64,000 nt of DNA from Methyloversatilis thermotolerans (GTDB lineage: Bacteria > Pseudomonadota > Gammaproteobacteria > Burkholderiales > Rhodocyclaceae). Location: contig NZ_KB889967.1 in assembly GCF_000372885.1 (NCBI RefSeq), positions 2,352,655 through 2,416,654 on the forward strand. The letters are read 5' to 3'. Within the stretch, counting starts at the first letter, position 1; every line of letters starts with the position of its first letter. Made by a program: the position numbers and the translations under genes. Shown piece after piece: positions 57,050 to 64,000 of the stretch. The notes under the pieces were generated by a model. That model was not told the origin of the DNA, searched no databases, and was given only the letters and a program-made list of their open reading frames with translations.

Positions 57050-58245
57050 CCCTGTATGCCTACACGGCGGCCGACGGCGAAGGCCGCATCATCCGCGGCC
57101 GTCTCGATGCGCTCGGGCCGGAAGACCTGGATCGACAGCTTGCCGCGATGCGGCTCGATCTGGTCCGCATGCGCCGGGTGCGACCGACGCTGGCGCGCGG
57201 AGGAAAGCTGCCGCGACGCGCCCTGATCGCGTTCCTGTTCCAGCTCGAGCAGATGCTGCACGCAGGCATACCGCTCATCGATGCCCTGACCGACCTGCGC
57301 GACACATCGGCCCGCACCGACCTGCGCACGCTGGCCGCCGCGCTCGTGCAGCGCATCGAGGGCGGCTCGACGCTGTCAGAAGCCCTGCGCAGCCAGAACG
57401 GCGCATTTCCCGATGTGTGCTGCGCTCTGGTGGCCGCCGGCGAACAGAGCGGTCAGCTCACCGAAGTGCTGTCGCAGCAGCTCGAACAGCTCAAATGGGA
57501 AGACGAGCTGGCTGCGCAGACCGGCCGCCTCATGATCTACCCGCTCGTCCTCGCCGTCGTGCTGCTGGGCGTGATCGCCCTGCTCATGCTGGTCGTGATG
57601 CCTGACCTTGCGCGTTTCCTGCGCAGTGCGGGCATCGCAATGCCATGGCAGACACGGCTGCTCATCGCGGTGTCGGATGCACTGCAGGCCGGCTGGCCCG
57701 CGCTTATCGCGCTGATCCTTGCAACGCCATTGGCCGTGGCCGTCGCGACACGCAGATCCCCGGCGGCGAAACTGCGTCGTGATGCCTGGCTGCTGTGCAC
57801 GCCCTTGATCGGCCCCGTGCTGCGCAAGCGTGAACTGGCGGCAATGGCTCGCCTGCTCGCCATGCTCTACGGAGCCGGCATCCCGGTCATCGCTGCACTT
57901 GAAAGCTGCGAGCGCGCGGCGGGCAACGAGGCGGTGCGCCGGTCGATCGCTCACGCGCGCGAACGCATAGACCAGGGGCAGCCACTCAGTCAGGCCTTTG
58001 CCGGCGGCGATCTCTTCCCCTCACTGATCCGGCGCATGGTGCGCATAGGAGAACAGACCGGCGCCCTGGACCGGGCGCTGCGCGAAGCCGCCTACTTCTA
58101 CAGCCGCGACGTGCGCGAAAGGGTCGCCCGCGTGCAGGCCCTGCTGGAACCGGCGATGACACTCGTGCTGGGCGCCCTGCTCATGCTGGTGGCGTTCGCG
58201 ATCCTGGTGCCGGTATACGACCTCGTTACCGGCATGCAGCCATGA
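57046..58245 (+). CDS. mshG: Inner-membrane platform protein, MshG/GspF-like
   Basis: This 399-residue protein has two GspF repeats (FLFQLEQMLHAGIPLIDAL and MARLLAMLYGAGIPVIAALE) and three main membrane helices. It is the platform on which the ATPase acts during pilin assembly. It starts at a GTG overlapping the mshE stop (GTGA), and its stop overlaps the next ATG by 4 bases. The N-terminal LYAYTAADGEGRIIRGRLDA is typical GspF. Confidence 0.93.
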   Translation: MTLYAYTAADGEGRIIRGRLDALGPEDLDRQLAAMRLDLVRMRRVRPTLARGGKLPRRALIAFLFQLEQMLHAGIPLIDALTDLRDTSARTDLRTLAAALVQRIEGGSTLSEALRSQNGAFPDVCCALVAAGEQSGQLTEVLSQQLEQLKWEDELAAQTGRLMIYPLVLAVVLLGVIALLMLVVMPDLARFLRSAGIAMPWQTRLLIAVSDALQAGWPALIALILATPLAVAVATRRSPAAKLRRDAWLLCTPLIGPVLRKRELAAMARLLAMLYGAGIPVIAALESCERAAGNEAVRRSIAHARERIDQGQPLSQAFAGGDLFPSLIRRMVRIGEQTGALDRALREAAYFYSRDVRERVARVQALLEPAMTLVLGALLMLVAFAILVPVYDLVTGMQP

Positions 58246-59750
58246 CCCTGACGCCGACGGGAAACCGGGTGGTTCTTTACCTGAGCGGCGCGTCGCTGAG
58301 CGCCTGGGTGTTCCGGAACACGCGACCGATCGGCTGCGAAAGCTTCGGGCGCGATGACGCGTCAACGCCGGCCTTCCAGGATTTCCTGCGCCGGCAGCAC
58401 GGAGCACGATTCTTCCTTCTGTGCGACCTGCCGGACGAACGCTTCGTGACGGACAGCATGCCCTACACCTGGGGACCGGACCGCTCGGCGCTGCTGACAC
58501 TCAAACTGCAGAAGCACTGCGCCAATACCCCGTTCCGCAGTGCGCGCGCAGTGCGCAGACTGGCCGATGGCCGGCGCGATCTGCAGATCCAGTTGCATGC
58601 GCTGGACAATGCCGGCGCGCTGCAACCCTGGCTGGAGGTACTGGACCGAACGGGCGTGGCGCTGTGCGGCGTACATACGATTGCCCAGGCGGCCGGACGC
58701 TTGCTGCGCAGGCTGCGCCATCACCAGGGTCAGGCCCTGCTGATCGCCGCAACGCTTTCCGGCCTGCGACAGATATTCACCGACCAGGGGCTGCCACGAT
58801 TCTGCCGTCTGAGCAGCCTGCCGCCGGACGGCGACTTCGCCGCCGCAGGTGCAGGGGCGGCGCGCAGCGTCCGTGACTACCTGATCGCGCAGCGCATGCT
58901 GGGGCGCGATCGCCCCCTGCAGCTCTGGATACTGGCCCCGGAAAGCGGACATGCCGCGCTTGCCGCGGCCTGCGCGGACGATGCCGGGCTGCGCTGCGGT
59001 CTGATCGATGCAGGCGCCCAGTTGCGCGCCGACGGTGTCCGCTTCAATGCCGGTCCGCTGGCGAACGAGCTGCTTCTGGCACGCGCCGTCGTGATGAGAC
59101 CCCCTCGCACTCAGCTCGCACCGGCCGCCCACCTTCAGGTGTGCCGCATCCGGCATGCCGCGGGCCTCGCGCTGTACGCCGGTCTGTGCGCGCTGGCCGC
59201 GGGAACGGCCTTTGCCGGTCATGCCATATGGTCGGCACATGTACTCGACGCGCAGCGGCAGCGCGTCCTGCTCGATACATCCGCCCTGCGCCAGCGCGAA
59301 CAGGCGCTGTCGGCACGCCTGCCCGAGCTGGGTTATCCGCTCGACACGCTGCGCCGCGTCGTCGAACGCCACGAACAACTGCGACAGCGCAGTGCCACAC
59401 CGGCGGATCTGCTGCAGACGCTGGGCGCGGTGCTGGCGCAGCTTCCCGACATCCAGCCTGCATCGCTGGAATGGTCGCTGACCAGCCTTCCATCGCCGGT
59501 CCCCGGCACGCTGCCCCCGGTACGCGCGGAACTGCTGCTGACCGCCAGCCTGCCCGTTTCACACGCCGCACAACCCCGGCGCGCGCAGGACGTGGTCGAT
59601 GCCGCGCGCGCGCTCCTGACGCAGGACCCGGGCATCGAAGTCGACATCGTGCGCGCGCCCTTCGATGTCGACGCTCGCACACGCAACACTGCCGAAGCCC
59701 GGGCGCCGGAATTCACGCTGCGCATCCGGAGAATGCTCCCTTGTCCATGA
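58242..59750 (+). CDS. PilM/PilN- or GspL-like assembly protein
   Basis: This 502-residue protein has a cytoplasmic N-terminal domain of about 300 residues, which by position and secondary-structure pattern could be a diverged actin-like PilM/GspL domain. One membrane helix (AGLALYAGLCALAAGTAFAG, about 308-328) and a periplasmic coiled-coil and ferredoxin-like part follow, similar to PilN. MSHA loci encode such a protein as MshI. No clear ATP-binding motif is seen. It is embedded in the overlapping operon (4-base overlaps at both ends). Confidence 0.7.
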   Translation: MTLTPTGNRVVLYLSGASLSAWVFRNTRPIGCESFGRDDASTPAFQDFLRRQHGARFFLLCDLPDERFVTDSMPYTWGPDRSALLTLKLQKHCANTPFRSARAVRRLADGRRDLQIQLHALDNAGALQPWLEVLDRTGVALCGVHTIAQAAGRLLRRLRHHQGQALLIAATLSGLRQIFTDQGLPRFCRLSSLPPDGDFAAAGAGAARSVRDYLIAQRMLGRDRPLQLWILAPESGHAALAAACADDAGLRCGLIDAGAQLRADGVRFNAGPLANELLLARAVVMRPPRTQLAPAAHLQVCRIRHAAGLALYAGLCALAAGTAFAGHAIWSAHVLDAQRQRVLLDTSALRQREQALSARLPELGYPLDTLRRVVERHEQLRQRSATPADLLQTLGAVLAQLPDIQPASLEWSLTSLPSPVPGTLPPVRAELLLTASLPVSHAAQPRRAQDVVDAARALLTQDPGIEVDIVRAPFDVDARTRNTAEARAPEFTLRIRRMLPCP

Positions 59751-60349
59751 AGACCGCAGCGACCCGCTACCGTCACGCAGCGGCACTGCGACGCGCGCTG
59801 CTCGGACTCCTGCTCGCCGGAGCGGGCGTGCTGGCGGCCGCCGCGGGACGGGGTTATGTGGATACTGCCGAGCGCCTGCTCGAGGCAGCGAATGCCGGCC
59901 ATGCGCAGGCGGATTCCACGCTGCGCGACACCGCCGCCGCACTGGAAGAACTTCGGCGCCTCCAGCCGGCACTCCAGGTACTCACGCAGAGACAGCTCAT
60001 CGGTGACGAGCAGCGCCTGGTCTGGCTGGAACGGCTGGATGCGCTGTCTCGCCCGCTCACCGGCTACGGCATGAGCTGGCAGTTCATGCCACGGCGACCC
60101 ATCGACCCGGCCATTCTGGATGCCGAGGCCGGGACACTGGAAGTCACCGGCAGTCGCCAGACCCTCGACCTGTCCATACGCCACGAGGGGCAGTTGCTCG
60201 ACCTGCTCGATGCCCTGATCGACAGCGTGCCGGCCCTGGTGCGCATCGAGCGGTGCAGCCTGTCGCGCGATACCGGCGATGCTCGGGGCGGACTCAGCGC
60301 GCAATGCACGCTGGACTGGATCACCTTCCGTCCGCGCGTGCCGCCATGA
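59747..60349 (+). CDS. PilO/GspM-like inner-membrane protein
   Basis: This 200-residue protein has a single N-terminal membrane helix (RALLGLLLAGAGVLAAAAG), a coiled-coil segment (about 45-80, LRDTAAALEELRRLQ) and a periplasmic domain with alternating strands, the architecture of PilO or MshJ. It probably pairs with the PilN-like protein. Identification rests on topology and gene order, not on strong motifs. Its ATG overlaps the previous stop by 4 bases. Confidence 0.65.
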   Translation: MKTAATRYRHAAALRRALLGLLLAGAGVLAAAAGRGYVDTAERLLEAANAGHAQADSTLRDTAAALEELRRLQPALQVLTQRQLIGDEQRLVWLERLDALSRPLTGYGMSWQFMPRRPIDPAILDAEAGTLEVTGSRQTLDLSIRHEGQLLDLLDALIDSVPALVRIERCSLSRDTGDARGGLSAQCTLDWITFRPRVPP

Positions 60350-60777
60350 AGAATGCACTGTGCCAACTGCTGTGCGTACTGTGCATGCTGAGCGCAGCAA
60401 GCGCCGCAGCGCGGCCGCTCGGCCGCCTGTTCTTCACCGATGACGAGCGTGCCGCACTCGACCGGCCGCCGGCACCGGCGGCCGCAGACGAAGCGCCCGC
60501 CGCCACCCCGCGACAGCCGGTGCGCTTCGACGGACTGCTGCGGATAGACGGTCGATCCGCGCGCTGGTTCGTCAATGGCGAAGCGCTGAACGCGGACGAT
60601 CTGAGGGCCCGGGGACTGTCGGTTCCGACTTCCGCCCCGCCCTGCGGCCTGTCCATGCCCCGGTCCGGCGGAGGTTCGACCCTGTTACGCGCCGGACAGA
60701 CAGCCGACGTCGACACGGCAGGCCACGCGCACGCGGTAAGCCCCGACGCGGCCGTGCAAAGGACGTCGTCGCCATGA
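60346..60777 (+). CDS. Small exported protein of the pilus operon, MshK/PilP position
   Basis: This 143-residue protein has a signal peptide (LLCVLCMLSAASAAA) followed by RPLGRLFFTDDERAALD. A compact domain includes VRFDGLLRIDGRSARWFVNG, and the C-terminus is low-complexity. The RLFFT..ERAALD start recurs in proteins encoded in this slot of secretin operons, and the small beta-strand domain could contact the secretin like PilP or MshK. That role is inferred from position. It overlaps both neighbours by 4 bases. Confidence 0.65.
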   Translation: MKNALCQLLCVLCMLSAASAAARPLGRLFFTDDERAALDRPPAPAAADEAPAATPRQPVRFDGLLRIDGRSARWFVNGEALNADDLRARGLSVPTSAPPCGLSMPRSGGGSTLLRAGQTADVDTAGHAHAVSPDAAVQRTSSP

Positions 60778-61667
60778 GGCGCCATCAGCGCGGTGCGATG
60801 CTGCTGGCCTTGCTTGGTGTGATCGCCGCGCTGGGCAGTCTGCTGTTGTTGCGCATGGCAAGGGCGCGCGATGCATCGCCTCACAGCGAAACCGGCGAGC
60901 GCGCGCTGGCCCGCGCCCGCGAGGCGCTGATTGCCTATGCCGCACTCGGAAACGCTGCCGGCAACCACGACAACTCGCCGGGCGCCCTGCCCTGCCCGGA
61001 CCTCGACAACGATGGTGTTGCGGACTTTCGCTGCAGCGCGGATATCGGACGACTGCCGTGGCGCACACTCGGTCTGGGACTGCTGACCGACCATGCGGGC
61101 GAATGCCTCTGGTATGTGCGCAGCCCGGCCTTCGGCAACAACATTCCCACCGCCGGGCGCGGCGGTTCGGCCGACCGGCCGGCGCTCAATCCGGCGCTCG
61201 CTGGCCAGATCGGCGACGTCGAGAACGGTCAACACGGTACCCGGACCTGGGTCGCCCTGGTGATCGCCCCCGGCGACGCGCTGCCACATCAGCAGCGCGG
61301 CGCCACGGACCGGCTGTCCGGATGCCGCGCGGGCGGCGCCCAGTCCTTCCTCGACCGGTCCTCTTTCCCCGGACTCGATCATGCGCAAGGCAAGGTCGCC
61401 ATCCGCGAGGCGGTCAGCGAACACTTCAATGACCGGGTGATCGGCATCGACGCGACCCCCCACTTCTCGCTGGCAGCGGCGCGGGTACTGGGCGACGTCG
61501 AACTGAGCGGCGGCGCACCACCTCATGCATGGTGGTCGCGCAACCGATGGTGCGAGTCCCTGTGCGCCGACGGCCCGGTCGGCGTCATCCGGATTCCGGA
61601 TGGCGAGCCGGTCCGCCGCCCGCTGGCTGCCCTGCCTGGATGTGCCCTGCCATGCGAGCGACCGTAA
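60774..61667 (+). CDS. Atypical pseudopilin-like protein lacking Glu5
   Basis: This 297-residue protein has a prepilin-like N-terminus, MRRHQRG followed by AMLLALLGVIAALGSLLLL, but position +5 is Ala instead of Glu. The periplasmic part contains AREALIAYAAL, ALPCPD, a Cys, GRLPWRTLGLG and LWYVRSP, which align with the next gene. The missing Glu5 suggests a tip-initiating GspK-like role or a non-pilin function. Its 3' end overlaps the next gene by 16 bases. Confidence 0.75.
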   Translation: MRRHQRGAMLLALLGVIAALGSLLLLRMARARDASPHSETGERALARAREALIAYAALGNAAGNHDNSPGALPCPDLDNDGVADFRCSADIGRLPWRTLGLGLLTDHAGECLWYVRSPAFGNNIPTAGRGGSADRPALNPALAGQIGDVENGQHGTRTWVALVIAPGDALPHQQRGATDRLSGCRAGGAQSFLDRSSFPGLDHAQGKVAIREAVSEHFNDRVIGIDATPHFSLAAARVLGDVELSGGAPPHAWWSRNRWCESLCADGPVGVIRIPDGEPVRRPLAALPGCALPCERP

Positions 61668-62371
61668 GCCCGCGTCGCCGCGGCTTCACGCTGATCGAAA
61701 TGGCGATCGCGCTCGCCATCATGGCGCTGCTGAGCGCGGGCGCCATCGCCTTGCTGCAAAGCGCGCAACTGCGCGCACGCATCGCCCGCACGCAGGATGC
61801 GCTGGAACAGGCGCGCGAGGCACTCGATGCCTATGCCGTCATCCACAGATCGTTGCCCTGCCCTGCGGCATCGCCCCTGGACGGCTACGAACAGAGCCGT
61901 GCCGGCGGCCAGTGCGCGAGCCGGCGTGGTCTGCTGCCATGGAGCACACTTGGGGTGCAAGGGCTGGATGGCTGGGACAACCGGCTGGGTTACGTCGTTT
62001 CACCGGGCCTGGTGAAGCGGCCGGGCGAACGCATTCAACTGTCCAGCCAGGGCGATGTACGCATCGTGCAGCGTGACGGACAAGGTTCGGAAATCGATGT
62101 GGTGACCGCATCGGCCGTCGCCTATGGCATCTGGTCACATGGCGCGAATGGCCGCGGCGCGACCACCCACCTGGGCACGCTGCGCGCGGACGACGGCAGC
62201 GACAATATCGACGAGAAGGGCAACAGTTCGCAGGCCGGCAGCGACCCGGTCCTGCGCGCGCGGGAAGAAGGTGCCGCGGGCAGCGCCGGCGGCGAATACG
62301 ACGACATCGTGCTGTGGGAATCCCGCTACATCCTGTTCGGACGCATGATGCAGGCGGGGCAACTGCCTTGA
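61652..62371 (+). CDS. Type IV pilin-like pseudopilin
   Basis: This 239-residue protein has a full prepilin signature, RRRGFTLIEMAIALAIMAL, with Gly11 before the cleavage site and Glu at +5. The periplasmic domain has AREALDAYAV, SLPCPA, Cys, GLLPWSTLGVQG, LGYVVSP and an acidic Ser/Gly-rich C-terminal part. It shares the LPCP/LPW.TLG/YV.SP framework with the preceding gene. It is the last gene of the operon, before a strong terminator. Confidence 0.85.
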   Translation: MRATVSPRRRGFTLIEMAIALAIMALLSAGAIALLQSAQLRARIARTQDALEQAREALDAYAVIHRSLPCPAASPLDGYEQSRAGGQCASRRGLLPWSTLGVQGLDGWDNRLGYVVSPGLVKRPGERIQLSSQGDVRIVQRDGQGSEIDVVTASAVAYGIWSHGANGRGATTHLGTLRADDGSDNIDEKGNSSQAGSDPVLRAREEGAAGSAGGEYDDIVLWESRYILFGRMMQAGQLP

Positions 62372-62398
62372 TCTTAGCCGGTCGCGCGGACGTGGACG

Positions 62399-62426
62399 AA
62401 AAACGGGCGCCCGAAGGCGCCCGTTT
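62399..62426. terminator. Bidirectional terminator between the pilus operon and the porin gene
   Basis: ACGGGCGCC and GGCGCCCGT form a perfect 9-bp stem with a CGAA loop. It is flanked by five A on the left and TTT on the right, so it should stop the reverse-strand porin transcript strongly and the forward operon more weakly. Confidence 0.85.
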
Positions 62427-62453
62427 CAACACGACTTTCTGATCGGAAACCGA

Positions 62454-63647
62454 TTAGAAGGTGTGAGCGATACCCAGGTTGAAGCCGGAATCGCCGTAGG
62501 CGCCGCCCGAACCGGTGGTAACGTCAGCGCGACGATTTCCAGCGGTGGTGAGAGCGCATGACATCGAACGATCATTGCTCAAACGAGCGTACGTCGCATA
62601 CATCATGGTGCGCTTCGAGAACGTATATTCACCGCCGAACGCCCACTTGTCGCAGTCACCAGCGCCAGCGCGCTTGTCTTCGGCGCTCACGTAGCTAGCC
62701 TTCAGAGCGATATTGGCAGTGACCGGAGCCGTAACACCGATCAGCCAACCATCGCTGTTGGACACAGCCTTCGACGCGGAATCGTCACCTTCAACGTTTT
62801 CGTAGTATGCGGACAGCTTTGCGACGCCGAAATCGTAGCTTGCACCAACAACCCACAGATCGAACTCGAGATCGTTGCCGCTGTTGGCACGCTTGATCTG
62901 AAGGTTTTCGTAGTCGAGGGTCAGGCTGATCGGGCCATTGTTGTAGAGCGCGGCGATCGCGTACAGCGGGGTATCACCGGTTTCGATATCTTGACCAACA
63001 GCAGCAGCCACGGCACTCGAGGTTGTAACGACACCGGTGGATGCATTGCGGCTGGCTCCATCGAATCCGCGACCTTCTTCACCCAGCAGCGAGGTGGTGT
63101 AAGCCGCCAGGAATTTCAAGCCAGGAGCCAGTTCCGGCGTGATATACACGATTGCGTTGTCAGCACGGTCGGCCTGCCCAAGGTTCGACGTTGCGCCGAA
63201 AACGGAAGCGGCATTACCCACCGTCTGGTTCTTGAACGGATCGTACTGGCCAACGAAGGAGTAGCGCGCGCCATCAACGCGGCCACCGAGCACGGTACCA
63301 AATGCACCTTCCAAGCCAACCCAGGAATGACGGTTGGAATTGAAAGTCGCGTTTGTGTCGCCGGCGAAGCCCATTTCGATTTCGAAGATTGCCTTCAGAC
63401 CATTACCGAGGTCTTCCTTGCCACGAAAACCGAGACGGTTGCCACCTGCGATACCATCTTCCATTTCGTTCAGGCGTCCGGTACGGCCACCGCGCTCATC
63501 AGTTGCACCGTTTGTGCCATCGGTGCCTCCGCGCGACACAAAACCGTAGTCGATACGACCATAGATGGTCACGTTGGACGATTCGGCCATGACGGCGGCC
63601 GGGGCGAGCGCTGCGGCGATGGCAGCGGCAAGCAGTTTCTTGGACAT
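62454..63647 (-). CDS. General (trimeric) porin, Neisseria/Burkholderia type
   Basis: This 397-residue protein has signal peptide MSKKLLAAAIAAALAPAAVMA. The mature N-terminus SSNVTIYGRIDYGFVSRGG is typical of 16-strand porins of the gram-negative porin 4 family, with NRLGFRGKEDLGNGLKAIFE, HSWVGLEGAFGTVLGGR and a C-terminal Phe (GFNLGIAHTF) recognised by BamA. It provides diffusion of small solutes. The ribosome-binding site GAGGAGAA fixes the start. The lower GC than its neighbours fits high expression. Confidence 0.95.
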   Translation of the reverse strand: MSKKLLAAAIAAALAPAAVMAESSNVTIYGRIDYGFVSRGGTDGTNGATDERGGRTGRLNEMEDGIAGGNRLGFRGKEDLGNGLKAIFEIEMGFAGDTNATFNSNRHSWVGLEGAFGTVLGGRVDGARYSFVGQYDPFKNQTVGNAASVFGATSNLGQADRADNAIVYITPELAPGLKFLAAYTTSLLGEEGRGFDGASRNASTGVVTTSSAVAAAVGQDIETGDTPLYAIAALYNNGPISLTLDYENLQIKRANSGNDLEFDLWVVGASYDFGVAKLSAYYENVEGDDSASKAVSNSDGWLIGVTAPVTANIALKASYVSAEDKRAGAGDCDKWAFGGEYTFSKRTMMYATYARLSNDRSMSCALTTAGNRRADVTTGSGGAYGDSGFNLGIAHTF

Positions 63648-63941
63648 TACGCAATTCTCCTCTTGCGATGATAGTGGGTGCCCGGGTCGTATTGAGCCGT
63701 GAGGCTTGAGGATTGCCGGGCTACACACCTTCGGAGCTTCAGAAGGTGTGCCGGACTGTACCGAAGCACCAAACGCAGCGGCAAGCCATGCGTCAAATTA
63801 CGTAGGTCCTTGTGGTCGCCTCTTGTGGCTTTTGCGCAACACGCGACAAATCCGCGGGCTTTGTGTCGGACAGATGACAGCGCCAGGCCCTGAACGGGCC
63901 GTCCCGCATCGCAGGTCATGGTGCACCGCATGATGCCGCCA
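63648..63941. other. Porin upstream region, no gene recognised
   Basis: About 290 bases upstream of the porin contain only short overlapping frames without recognisable protein sequence. On the reverse strand a TTGACG (63791-63796) could be a -35 box, but no convincing -10 follows at 17 bp. A hairpin (63724-63750) lies in the probable leader. Highly expressed porin genes often have long structured leaders. Confidence 0.6.
63724..63750. promoter_or_regulatory. Hairpin in the porin leader region
   Basis: CACACCTTC and GAAGGTGTG are perfect 9-bp arms around a 9-base loop, about 75-100 bases upstream of the porin ATG. It could be a leader structure or a weak terminator for a reverse-strand gene upstream. 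No T-tract is present. Confidence 0.4.
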
Positions 63942-64000
63942 TCAGGCAGCCGCGCCTGCAAGTGCCCAGCCCAGCATCGCAATGACGCGAACCACCTGCT
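63942..64000 (-). CDS. Possible C-terminal end of an unidentified membrane protein (partial)
   Basis: On the reverse strand one frame enters from the window edge and reads QVVRVIAMLGWALAGAAA before a TGA. The composition is that of a membrane-helix C-terminus. Only 18 codons are visible and no start is in the window, so this is a weak call based on hydrophobicity and position. Confidence 0.3.
   Translation of the reverse strand, partial: QVVRVIAMLGWALAGAAA

Overview
The window is GC-rich, densely coded chromosome of a Gram-negative bacterium. It is most likely a betaproteobacterium of Rhodocyclales/Burkholderiales grade. The reasons are gene order (mlaFEDA-CB, ABC-2 exporter, ibaG, murA, hisG, hisD and then hisB-H-A-F-I-E, HIT, tatABC on one strand), a Neisseria/Burkholderia-type porin, short-form HisG, monofunctional HisB and Mla-type lipid transport. 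A Methyloversatilis-like genus is a guess, not a demonstration. No rRNA, tRNA, phage, transposase or CRISPR array was recognised.

Layout. 0-8 kb: end of pepA, holC, a helical protein and valS forward; a metaxin-like GST, tusA and the periplasmic protease bepA reverse; a stand-alone receiver protein and moaC forward. 8.0-8.6 kb: a gene-free tandem array of 160-bp units built from REP-like palindromes. 8.7-11.8 kb: CYTH-CHAD protein, SixA phosphatase and a penicillin-binding-protein-like serine hydrolase.

11.8-24.9 kb: a reverse-strand block devoted to pili and signalling. It holds an ICMT-like membrane protein, a type IV pilin with a (Gly-Ser)7 tail and a sigma-54 promoter, a GAF/HD-GYP protein, a GAF-fused GspE/PilB-type ATPase, a metallo-beta-lactamase-fold phosphodiesterase-like protein, a CHASE2 adenylate cyclase, a double-FHA protein, a PP2C phosphatase and a CHASE2 Ser/Thr kinase. 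It brings together c-di-GMP, cAMP and Ser/Thr phosphorylation modules with a pilus motor and a pilin, and is the most interesting part of the window.

25-36 kb: ornithine-cyclodeaminase-like enzyme, TerC-like protein, sucD/sucC, FAH-family hydrolase, FimV-like protein, Nif3-like protein, a DegS-like protease and tatCBA. 36-47.5 kb: histidine biosynthesis, interrupted by a segment in which hisC, a lipoprotein and a PEP-CTERM-like protein lie on the opposite strand; this looks like an inversion. murA, ibaG and an ABC-2 exporter follow, then the complete Mla phospholipid transport operon (49.4-53.5 kb).

53.6-62.4 kb: a forward, tightly overlapping MSHA-like pilus operon (secretin, ATPase, platform protein, PilM/N-like, PilO-like, a small exported protein and two related pseudopilins). 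It ends at a bidirectional terminator shared with a reverse-strand general porin. The last 350 bases hold the porin leader and perhaps the last codons of another reverse-strand gene.
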